Source: JBBRHF01 sp038223055
GTDB taxonomy: Bacteria; Actinomycetota; Actinomycetes; JACCUZ01
DNA length: 8,540 nucleotides
NCBI GenBank assembly: GCA_038223055.1
Contig: JBBRHF010000181.1
Location: 1-8,540, forward strand
Direction of reading: 5' to 3'
Part shown: positions 1-5,062 of the stretch, piece after piece
Position numbering within the stretch: position 1 is the stretch's first letter
How the letters are laid out: each line of letters starts with the position of its first letter
The notes under the pieces: generated by a model
Told to the model about the DNA's origin: nothing
Databases searched by the model: none
The model's input: only the letters and a program-made list of their open reading frames with translations
Program-made: the position numbers and the translations under genes

Positions 1-291
1 GAGAAGTTCGCGACAGCGAACTGGCTGCTGCTTGCCTGGCGCAACACCAGACCGGCGTTACGGCCGGCGGTGGTGTTGCCGCTGACGTGGGCCTGCGCGA
101 TCTGCGTCGTCGTGGCCGTGCTGCCAACCGTCTTGTACGCCCAGCTCCACGTTGTGGGCGTGGAGAAGGAGGCGTCCGCATGCGCCGCCGGGATGGCCGC
201 GACTGTGGCCGAGAAAGTGACAAACAAAGCAGGTAAGAGAATCCGGACCGACCAGGCGAGTCGACGAGACATCGGGGCGACCTTGGTGTGA
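1..291 (+). CDS. C-terminal part of an unrecognised membrane protein (5' end outside the window)
   Basis: Frame 1 is open from the first base and ends at TGA 289-291, giving 96 visible residues; an internal GTG at 70 would give 73. The visible part starts with an amphipathic stretch rich in Trp and Leu. A strong hydrophobic segment follows (visible residues about 22-46), then a polar, basic tail of about 45 residues ending GATLV. This suits the last transmembrane helix and cytoplasmic tail of a multipass protein. Codons are GC-ending in the hydrophobic part and less so in the tail. I do not recognise the family. A polysaccharide polymerase/ligase or an acyltransferase would suit the neighbours, but nothing diagnostic is visible. 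It converges on lhgO. The opposite strand is also open here, but its translation is Arg/Gly/His-rich and not protein-like. Confidence 0.5.
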   Translation, partial: EKFATANWLLLAWRNTRPALRPAVVLPLTWACAICVVVAVLPTVLYAQLHVVGVEKEASACAAGMAATVAEKVTNKAGKRIRTDQASRRDIGATLV

Positions 292-330
292 GGGGACGAT
301 TACCCCTCTTTGTTCGACATCTCCTGGAGC

Positions 331-369
331 GCGCTTTAGCAACAAAGGGCAGATTCTTCTGCTGAGCGC
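331..369. terminator. Candidate bidirectional terminator hairpin between convergent genes
   Basis: Bases 331-340 (GCGCTTTAGC) pair with 361-369 (GCTGAGCGC). This gives a stem of nine pairs, including one G-T wobble and one bulged T, around a 20-nt loop. An alternative hairpin, GCAGA-TTCT-TCTGC at 349-362, competes for part of the right arm. The site lies in the 137-bp gap between the left-edge gene (stop 291) and the lhgO stop (429). There is no clear T-run, so a role in termination is inferred from position and pairing only. Confidence 0.35.
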
Positions 370-422
370 TAGGGACCCACCGGTCGCAGCGCGTGGAGAC
401 CCTGCGTCAGCAGTCAGACAAC

Positions 423-446
423 CCTGGGTCAGCCTTCCGACCCTGG
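423..446 (-). terminator. Hairpin overlapping the lhgO stop codon
   Basis: GGGTC (426-430) and GACCC (439-443) form a perfect 5-bp stem with an 8-nt loop. Two more G-C pairs lie beyond one mismatch (423-424 with 445-446). The structure spans the TGA of lhgO (429-431 on the plus strand). It could help end lhgO transcription or protect the mRNA end. There is no T-tract, so this is weak support. Confidence 0.3.
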
Positions 447-1634
447 CATCACCTGGGAGACCACATGGTCGGCAAACGCCAGGCTGCTCGTCCATGCCGG
501 TGACACTGCGTTGAGAACATGGGTCGACCGTGCGTCGCCCCGCACGACGAAGTCCATCTCCAGCCGTCTCGTGGGCAGGTGTAGCAACTGGGCCCGCACG
601 CCCGGCCGTCCGCGCTTGGTGAAGGCCTCCTGTCGCACGTCGGGCACCATCCGTCGGGCCTGCCCGACGAGGTGCCGCCGCCAGTACTTGGGCACCTCTG
701 CGCGCACGAGGGCCGGTACGTCGTGGTGCGGACTGCGGAGGAAGCGCGGGTACAACCGCGCCACCTCGGCGACGTCACGCAGCGTCAGACCGTGCAGGCC
801 GCCGTAGTCTTCACGCCATAGTGCCGGGATGGCCGTCGGTCCGATCTTCGCGAGGCCGTCGACGGTCACGGTGAGATGCACTCCGAGAAACGGGTTGCGC
901 ACGTCGGGGACGGGATAGACGTGACGTTGCAGGCGCCCGGGCTCCCAGTTGCCGTACCAGTAGAGGCCCTTGAACGGCAGGACGGCGTAGTCGTCGCACA
1001 TGCCGAACCAGCGTGCGACCCGGTCCGCGTGGAGGCCGGCCGCGTTGACGACGTGACCCACGTGGAACGTGTCGGTGCGGGTGGACACCACGCCAGGTTG
1101 TGCTGCGGTGACCTCGGCACCGAGGACGACCTTGCCGCCGCGCCGGCGTACGCGTCCGGCGAGGGCCTCGAGGACCGCCTGCGGTGATGCGCTCGACGTT
1201 GTCGGGGACCACAGCGCGCGTTCCACCGTCCGGGCCAACGGCTCGAGCTCACGCGCCTGCGCCTCGGTCACGCTCTCGACGGGTACGCGGTTGGCCTCGG
1301 CCCGCGCGAGCAGGGAGTCGAGCGCCGGCAACTCGTCGGGTTTCTGCGCGACCACCAGCTTTCCGCACCGACGAACGGGAACGTGATGCTCGTCACAGAA
1401 CTGGTGAAGCAGAACGTTGCCGCGTCGTGTGAGCCGCGCCTTGAGCGAGTCGGGTGTGTAGTAGAAGCCGGCGTGCAGCACGCCAGAGTTGCGGCCCGAC
1501 GCGTGCGCACCGAGATGCTGCTCCTTGTCCAGGACGACGAGCGTGCTGCCAGGTCTTGCTGCGAGGACGGCGTCGGCCAGGGCCATGCCGACGATGCCCC
1601 CGCCGATCACGGCGACATCCGCGGTCCGGATCAT
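429..1634 (-). CDS. lhgO: L-2-hydroxyglutarate oxidase (FAD-dependent, DAO superfamily)
   Basis: The protein has 401 residues; the E. coli enzyme is about 420. LhgO oxidises L-2-hydroxyglutarate to 2-oxoglutarate with FAD, passing electrons to the respiratory chain or oxygen. Visible features are the dinucleotide-binding GGGIVG (11-16), the family block GAHASGRNSGVLHAGFYY (42-59) and a second FAD contact, VVNAAGLHADRVA (195-207). FKGLYW lies at 221-226, the block HVYPVPDVRNPFLGVHLT at 238-255, and the C-terminal FAD-facing NAVSPAWTSSLA at 375-386. The start is ATG at 1634 because AGGGAGG (1644-1650) lies 9 nt upstream and the FAD fold begins immediately. Longer in-frame starts up to 1763 add only a basic, non-homologous leader. 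It is divergent from the small membrane gene at 1753. The family call is firm; close paralogues in surface-polysaccharide loci could act on another 2-hydroxy acid. Confidence 0.9.
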   Translation of the reverse strand: MIRTADVAVIGGGIVGMALADAVLAARPGSTLVVLDKEQHLGAHASGRNSGVLHAGFYYTPDSLKARLTRRGNVLLHQFCDEHHVPVRRCGKLVVAQKPDELPALDSLLARAEANRVPVESVTEAQARELEPLARTVERALWSPTTSSASPQAVLEALAGRVRRRGGKVVLGAEVTAAQPGVVSTRTDTFHVGHVVNAAGLHADRVARWFGMCDDYAVLPFKGLYWYGNWEPGRLQRHVYPVPDVRNPFLGVHLTVTVDGLAKIGPTAIPALWREDYGGLHGLTLRDVAEVARLYPRFLRSPHHDVPALVRAEVPKYWRRHLVGQARRMVPDVRQEAFTKRGRPGVRAQLLHLPTRRLEMDFVVRGDARSTHVLNAVSPAWTSSLAFADHVVSQVMPGSEG

Positions 1635-1752
1635 GGTGGCCAGCCTCCCTTTTCGCAATCGTCTCATCGAGGGTCGTCCACCATCTGTGCGGGTCTCGAC
1701 TCGAGGCCCTGCCGGGAAACTTTCCCTTGGCCATCGTCGTTGGAACCTGTTG
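1635..1752. promoter_or_regulatory. Divergent promoter region with two odd-centred palindromes
   Basis: These 118 bp separate the start codons of lhgO (-) and the small membrane gene (+), so they must hold both promoters unless the plus gene is transcribed otherwise. Two perfect inverted repeats, each with a single central C, lie close together: CTCGA-C-TCGAG (1695-1705) and GGGAAA-C-TTTCCC (1714-1726). They could be regulator sites. No clear -35/-10 pair is visible on either strand. The lhgO ribosome-binding site, AGGGAGG (1644-1650), is at the left edge. Confidence 0.4.
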
Positions 1753-2094
1753 ATGAATCCCACTCAGCGGTCCCTTCTCGCCGCGGGACTTTTCCTCGTG
1801 ATGGGCCTTTCATTAGCCGCGTCGCGCTGGCGTCGGACCTGGGTCGGCGCCGTCCTCCTTGTTCTTGCGGCTGCTGTCTGGCCACTGTTCGACCATCCCC
1901 TGCAGGGGCCGGTGGTGATCCCCTTGTCGTACTTTCATGGCATTCACCTCGGCGATCTGTTGACGCCAATAGCGTTCGCCGCCGCCGTGCATGCTGCGCC
2001 GCGCGCTCGTCGCCCAAACCCCCTCCCGGCGAGCCGAAAATCACTGCGGACGAGACGGTCCGCGGGAGGCCGTTGGGGGGGACCGCCCAACTAG
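1753..2094 (+). CDS. Small three-helix membrane protein of unknown function
   Basis: The ATG at 1753 opens a 113-residue frame ending in TAG 2092-2094. Hydrophobic segments lie at about residues 7-24, 30-46 and 66-82. Between the second and third is a conserved-looking loop, GPVVIPLSYFHGIHLGDLL (52-70). From memory it resembles small actinobacterial membrane proteins with a 'GPVL...HGxxxxDL' pattern, but I cannot name a family. The C-terminal 30 residues are basic and Pro-rich. Codon third positions are mostly G or C. The ribosome-binding site is weak (GGAA at 1742-1745). The frame continues upstream of 1753, but that part is antisense to lhgO and reads as low-complexity Arg/Pro/Ser, so ATG 1753 is preferred. 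It ends 18 nt before the DUF4012 gene and may be co-transcribed with it. Confidence 0.65.
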   Translation: MNPTQRSLLAAGLFLVMGLSLAASRWRRTWVGAVLLVLAAAVWPLFDHPLQGPVVIPLSYFHGIHLGDLLTPIAFAAAVHAAPRARRPNPLPASRKSLRTRRSAGGRWGGPPN

Positions 2095-2112
2095 TCCGTC
2101 TAGAGTCTCCCG
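2078..2112 (+). promoter_or_regulatory. Candidate leaderless promoter of the DUF4012 gene
   Basis: TAGAGT (2101-2106) matches the actinobacterial -10 pattern TANNNT and sits exactly 6 nt before the GTG start at 2113. That is the placement expected when transcription begins at the start codon. GGGGAC (2078-2083) lies 17 nt upstream as a weak -35. No Shine-Dalgarno sequence precedes the GTG, which agrees with a leaderless message. The in-frame stop TAG at 2101-2103 is part of the same -10 element. Confidence 0.45.
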
Positions 2113-3900
2113 GTGAGAAGACTGGGGGACCTGGGCCGACCGGGGCGGCGCGCGGTCACACTGTGGGGTCTTGGGGCGCTCTGTCTCGTCCTCGGCTGCA
2201 CCGCATGGGTGGCCTTGCGCGCCAACGTCGCTCGACACCATCTCGAACGCGCCCGGAGCACCATCGGTGCACTCCAAGGTGACCTTCGGGTCAATGACCT
2301 GCGCAACGCGCGACGCCACCTGTCGTCCGTGCAAGCCGATTCCTCGGCCGCCCGACACCTCACTCACGACCCGGTCTGGACGGTTGCCGGCTGGGTGCCG
2401 TGGCTCGGCGACACACCACAGGCCGTCAGCGCCGTAGCAGCGTCGATCGACGTGATCGCGCAGTCCGCTCTCCCACCCCTGGTTCGCACCGCCGGATCGC
2501 TGAACCCGGCGGCAATTGTAGTGGGCAACCGGGTGGACTTGAGTGCAATCGCTGATGCCCGACCCAACCTCGAGGCGGCCACCGCACAGGCCAAGCGCGC
2601 CCAGGCGATGCTCCCGAGCAGCGACGGCTTGCTCCTCGGCCCCGTCCGCGCCGCGGTGTCGGAGGCCCGCGACAACGTGCACCGGCTGCGATCGTTGACG
2701 ACGAGGGGGGCGATAGCCGCACGACTCCTGCCCCCCATGCTCGGGGGCAGCGGTAGGCGCACCTACCTGGTCGCCATCCAGAACCCCGCGGAGGCGCGCG
2801 GAACCGGTGGGCTCATCGGCGCGTACGCCGTCATCGAGGCCGACCGCGGTGCCGTCCGACTGCGCGAGATCGGCTCCAACACCCGTCTGGAGAGCTCTCA
2901 CCGCCCGGTGCTCAACCTGGGCCGAGACTTCCGGGATCTCTACGGCGCCGACCCGGGTCTCTGGCTCAATGCCAACCTGAGCCCGCATTTCCCGTACGCC
3001 GCGCGGCTCTGGTTGGCCTTGTGGAAACGCCAGTTTGCCGAGCGGCTCGATGGCGTCGTCGCTGTCGACACCGTGACGCTGGGCTATCTCGTCGGGGCGA
3101 CCGGCCCGGTGAGGGTCGATGCAACCACCGAACTCACCGGGGGGACCACCGCGGCCTTCTTCATGCGCGACTTGTACGTGCGCTACCCCCGCAACGACCA
3201 GAACGAGGCACGAGACCGTCTCTCCAACCGGCTCGGGACCACGATCGTGCGCAACCTCCTGAGCGGTCGCGGCGACGCCGGTCCCCTGGTGAACGCCGTT
3301 GCCCGGGCCGCGAGCCAGCGCCGCGCCCTCGTCTACAGCGCCCACGCCGAGGAGGAGAAGGACCTCGCCGCCACCCCCGTCAGCGGGGAACTCGTCAGCT
3401 CGGGCCGACCCGATCTCACGGTCGTGGTGAACAACGGCGGTGGCAACAAGCTCGACTTCTATCTCGACCGCACCGTGACATACGCCCTGGGCGCCTGTCG
3501 CCCCGGCGACCGCTCGAACCGGATCACCGTCACGCTGACGAACCACGCTCCCCCGGCCGGGCTGCCGGAATGGGTCCGCGGAAACCTGCTGCCAGCGGCG
3601 AACGGGATCACGCTTCCCGCCGGCACGAACCGCGTACTCGTCTATGTCTACGCGACAGCCGGGTCCCGGCTCGGCGCGGCTTCCGTCGACGGTGCCGCCC
3701 TGTCGGTGCGCTACGGCGCGGAACGGGGCCACCCAGTCATCGCGTTTCCCGTCGATGTGCGTCCCGGTCAGACACGATCCGTCCGGCTGGACGTGGCCGA
3801 ACCCGCTCGACCTCACAGCGGAGGGGCGCCTCGCGTCGTCGAGCAGCCGCTCGCTCGACCACAACGCTCGCACGTGACCGGACCTGTCTGCGCAGATTGA
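2113..3900 (+). CDS. DUF4012 domain-containing envelope protein
   Basis: The protein has 595 residues. A short basic N-terminus precedes a single transmembrane anchor (about 14-36), so most of the chain should lie outside the membrane. Residues 40-200 are mainly helical and Arg/Ala-rich. The DUF4012 core is recognisable from YLVAIQNPAEARGTGGLIGAY (218-238), then NLSPHFPYAARLW (288-300) and DGVVAVDTVTLGYLVGATGPV (313-333). A beta-rich C-terminal part follows (about 432-565: DLTVVVNNGGGNKLDFYLDR, then TVTLTNHAP). Cys462 and Cys593 could pair outside the cell. DUF4012 proteins have no settled function; in Actinomycetota they often lie near exopolysaccharide genes. The GTG at 2113 is the first start after the in-frame stop at 2101. 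A long open frame on the opposite strand (2041-3873) is a high-GC shadow with no domain-like content. Confidence 0.9.
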   Translation: MRRLGDLGRPGRRAVTLWGLGALCLVLGCTAWVALRANVARHHLERARSTIGALQGDLRVNDLRNARRHLSSVQADSSAARHLTHDPVWTVAGWVPWLGDTPQAVSAVAASIDVIAQSALPPLVRTAGSLNPAAIVVGNRVDLSAIADARPNLEAATAQAKRAQAMLPSSDGLLLGPVRAAVSEARDNVHRLRSLTTRGAIAARLLPPMLGGSGRRTYLVAIQNPAEARGTGGLIGAYAVIEADRGAVRLREIGSNTRLESSHRPVLNLGRDFRDLYGADPGLWLNANLSPHFPYAARLWLALWKRQFAERLDGVVAVDTVTLGYLVGATGPVRVDATTELTGGTTAAFFMRDLYVRYPRNDQNEARDRLSNRLGTTIVRNLLSGRGDAGPLVNAVARAASQRRALVYSAHAEEEKDLAATPVSGELVSSGRPDLTVVVNNGGGNKLDFYLDRTVTYALGACRPGDRSNRITVTLTNHAPPAGLPEWVRGNLLPAANGITLPAGTNRVLVYVYATAGSRLGAASVDGAALSVRYGAERGHPVIAFPVDVRPGQTRSVRLDVAEPARPHSGGAPRVVEQPLARPQRSHVTGPVCAD

Positions 3901-3924
3901 CCAGCGAAATGTCTCACCTGCGCG

Positions 3925-3954
3925 TTGACCGGCGTCCGGTGGGCATGAAAGGCT
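3925..3954 (+). promoter_or_regulatory. Weak candidate promoter for the small surface protein
   Basis: TTGACC (3925-3930) is a good -35. The best -10 available is AAGGCT (3949-3954) at an 18-nt spacing, a poor match. It would place transcription start near 3961, leaving a leader of about 26 nt that contains a G-run (3976-3981) as ribosome-binding site. Read-through from the DUF4012 gene, which ends 86 nt upstream of the ATG, is an alternative. Confidence 0.3.
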
Positions 3955-3986
3955 GCAGGCCTCACGTCTCTGCTTGGGGGGTTCTC

Positions 3987-4271
3987 ATGTTCATCCGCCG
4001 CACGGCCGCTCTCGTGGCCTTCGTCGTCGCCTGCTGCACAGCTCTGGTGGCGCCCGCATGGGCCGCTGACGACGCTGCCTATCCGCCGGCTGTCCAGGGC
4101 AGCGGCAGTGGTGTTTCCGGTGTCGGGACCGGCGCCGAGGCAGCCAACGGGAGCGCCCAGGGTGGCCTCGCCCACACCGGCTTCGAGATGGGCATCGCCG
4201 GTGTCGCCCTTACCCTGCTCGTTCTTGGGGTTGCGCTGCTGGTCGTCTCGCGCCGTCGCAGCCACGCCTGA
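3987..4271 (+). CDS. Minimal LAxTG-anchored cell-wall surface protein
   Basis: The protein has 94 residues. The N-terminus MFIRR, a hydrophobic core (about 6-21) and the APAWA-ADD junction (23-29) make a classical signal peptide, with cleavage expected after residue 27. The mature part starts with YPP (32-34) and is a short Gly/Ser/Ala/Val linker. LAHTG (61-65) follows, then a hydrophobic helix (about 69-87) and the basic tail SRRRSHA. This is the layout of a sortase substrate; LAxTG is the motif associated with class E sortases in high-GC Gram-positives. The anchored product would be only about 37 residues long. A G-run about 5 nt upstream serves as ribosome-binding site. An in-frame ATG at 3945 would put 14 residues before the signal peptide and is less likely. 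No sortase gene is in the window. Confidence 0.8.
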   Translation: MFIRRTAALVAFVVACCTALVAPAWAADDAAYPPAVQGSGSGVSGVGTGAEAANGSAQGGLAHTGFEMGIAGVALTLLVLGVALLVVSRRRSHA

Positions 4272-4285
4272 CGAAGGCCCCCATG

Positions 4286-4373
4286 CGTGACGATCGCGCC
4301 CTCGGCCACGGCCCCGACCGCGATGAGCAGTTGGGCCGCAGTGATCGGCACGGAGCACCTCCGAGTCGCCAGG
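4286..4373 (-). pseudogene. Relic of the symporter start: ribosome-binding site plus first codons, internally deleted
   Basis: Bases 4349-4373 match the intact symporter's start region, 6761-6784, at 23 of 25 aligned columns with one 1-nt gap. The match includes GGAGG (4358-4362) and a GTG at 4351. Reading on from the GTG gives VPITAAQLL, against VSVYAAKLL in the intact gene. The relic then continues IAVGAVAEGAIVT, which aligns with symporter residues 27-39 (IAIGVLAKRAIAT; 7 of 13 identical). This implies an in-frame loss of about 17 codons (residues 10-26). Similarity ends near 4286, just 14 bp beyond the stop of the convergent surface-protein gene. It cannot encode a transporter. The palindrome ATCGCG...CGCGAT (4293-4324) falls inside it and may act as a terminator for the surface gene. 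Confidence 0.6.
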
Positions 4374-4479
4374 TCGGTCACTACGACCGGGCGATCATGA
4401 ACCGGAGTAGTCGGGATTCGGCGGTGGCCCCACGCATCGGCCGCCGGAACGGCGTCTCGTCGTAGCCGCCTGTCTGGGG

Positions 4480-4545
4480 TCGCCCCAGCAGGTCTCGCCA
4501 GAGCGCCTCGACCTGACGCTCCAGGTCCCTCCGCGAGCCGTCGTT
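4480..4545 (-). pseudogene. Relic of the coaE 3' end
   Basis: The minus strand reads NDGSRRDLERQVEALWRDLL here, against NDGSWEDLEGQVERLWRGLE at residues 175-194 of the intact coaE; about 15 of the last 23 positions are identical. At DNA level 4497-4546 aligns without gaps to 6911-6960 at roughly 75% identity (counted by eye). The frame (GTG 4614 to TAG 4381) has no P-loop or other kinase part before this motif. It also runs about 34 residues past the point where CoaE stops. From the Asn codon to the relic symporter GTG is 194 nt, compared with 196 nt in the intact locus, so the two relics form one collinear copied segment. A stand-alone 77-residue gene is possible but less likely. Confidence 0.55.
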
Positions 4546-4546
4546 C

Positions 4547-4712
4547 TGTGGGAGAGCGAGTTGATCCAGAAGCCACCCCGGACGACGGGTCCCGCTGCGG
4601 CGGTGGGTTGGCACAGCGACCGTGCCTACTCGCTGACCTGCAGGTCGGACCAGATGCTCACCGCCTGGATCCGTTGTGACGCCAGGGCTGACCCGTCTGC
4701 GAGCCCCAGCTC
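4547..4712. other. Non-genic remainder of the convergent gap
   Basis: No convincing gene is visible. On the minus strand 4626-4739 is an open stretch of 38 codons that starts inside the 16-bp repeats and ends in TAG. Its codons look coding-like (it ends RIQAVSIWSDLQVSE) but it has no ribosome-binding site and I recognise no family. It may be a protein tail left by rearrangement, or chance. Similarity to coaE appears to stop near 4546, which would mark one edge of the duplicated segment. Confidence 0.3.
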
Positions 4713-4776
4713 AATGTGGCCCCAGCTCAATGCGGCCACAAATCAATGCGGCCACAAATAAATGCGGCCACAGCTC
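4701..4776. repeat. 16-bp direct tandem repeat, four full copies plus a partial one
   Basis: Units start at 4713, 4729, 4745 and 4761; a partial unit (4701-4712) matches the end of a copy. The two central copies are AATGCGGCCACAAAT followed by C or A. The outer copies end CAGCTC, and the first has TGTGGCCCC in place of TGCGGCCAC. The core TGCGGCCACA is a near-palindrome around GGCC. The array begins at the stop codon of the 87-residue membrane gene (TGA at 4775-4777) and runs into the convergent gap. The unit length is not a multiple of three and there are no unique spacers. Confidence 0.9.
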
Positions 4777-5038
4777 ACTTCTCGTCTCCACCTGGTGCGT
4801 CGCCGTGAACGACGGGCCGCAGGAAGGCCCAGAGCAGGAAGAACGCGCCCAGGGCCAACATGCCGAGGCCGGTCCACAGGTTGATCCGCATCCCGCCGGA
4901 CTTCTTCAGGTCGGTCGCGGAGTCGAGGAGGCCCTGAACGCTGATCATCACGCCGTACAGCGTGAACAGACCGCCGATGAGGAACCGCAGGTCGAACAGC
5001 TTGTTGGACCGGTCGGCGGGATCCCTGGAATCTGACAT
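4775..5038 (-). CDS. Small two-helix membrane protein, possible symporter accessory subunit
   Basis: The protein has 87 residues. It has a polar N-terminus (MSDSRDPADRSNK), helix 1 at about 18-36, a short basic loop (DLKKSGGMRIN), helix 2 at about 53-73 and an acidic C-terminus (GDAPGGDEK). ATG 5038 is preceded by AGGAGAG (5043-5049) at good spacing. It starts 24 nt after the symporter stop, so the two genes are almost certainly one transcript. Some sodium:solute symporters have a small membrane partner encoded beside them (for example DUF485 or DUF4212 proteins). This one does not show the sequence features I remember for either, so a partner role is inference from linkage. The gene ends inside the first unit of the 16-bp tandem repeat. 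I recognise no named family. Confidence 0.8.
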   Translation of the reverse strand: MSDSRDPADRSNKLFDLRFLIGGLFTLYGVMISVQGLLDSATDLKKSGGMRINLWTGLGMLALGAFFLLWAFLRPVVHGDAPGGDEK

Positions 5039-5062
5039 GTGGCTCTCCTACGCAACGTCGAC

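Noticed and set aside
395..432. Imperfect direct repeat GACCCTGCGTCAGC / AACCCTGGGTCAGC
   Set aside because: It is only 14 bp with two mismatches, in a GC-rich gap that already forms hairpins; too weak to call an element or attachment site.
58..495. A 145-codon minus-strand frame at the left end
   Set aside because: It overlaps the 3' end of lhgO and the coding-like left-edge frame, has no recognisable domain, and has codon use unlike its neighbours.
2041..3873. A 610-codon open frame on the minus strand
   Set aside because: It lies wholly antisense to the DUF4012 gene. Its translation is Gly/Arg/Val-rich without domains, as expected of a shadow frame in high-GC coding DNA.
3021..4271. A 416-codon version of the small surface protein
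   Set aside because: The first 300 codons are an Arg/Pro-rich shadow of the DUF4012 gene. The signal peptide and ribosome-binding site place the start at 3987.
4293..4324. Strong stand-alone terminator ATCGCG...CGCGAT after the surface-protein gene
   Set aside because: The hairpin is real (6-bp outer and 4-bp inner stem), but both arms are explained by relic symporter codons and there is no T-run. I mention it in the relic entry rather than calling a terminator.
4381..4614. Resemblance of the 77-codon minus-strand frame to an acyl/peptidyl carrier protein (LERQVEALWRDLLG...)
   Set aside because: The opening looks similar, but the serine attachment motif (GGxS) is absent in all frames. The match to the coaE tail, with matching spacing to the symporter start, explains the sequence better.
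4701..4776. CRISPR-like array
   Set aside because: The 16-bp units are directly adjacent, without unique spacers, and no cas genes are present.
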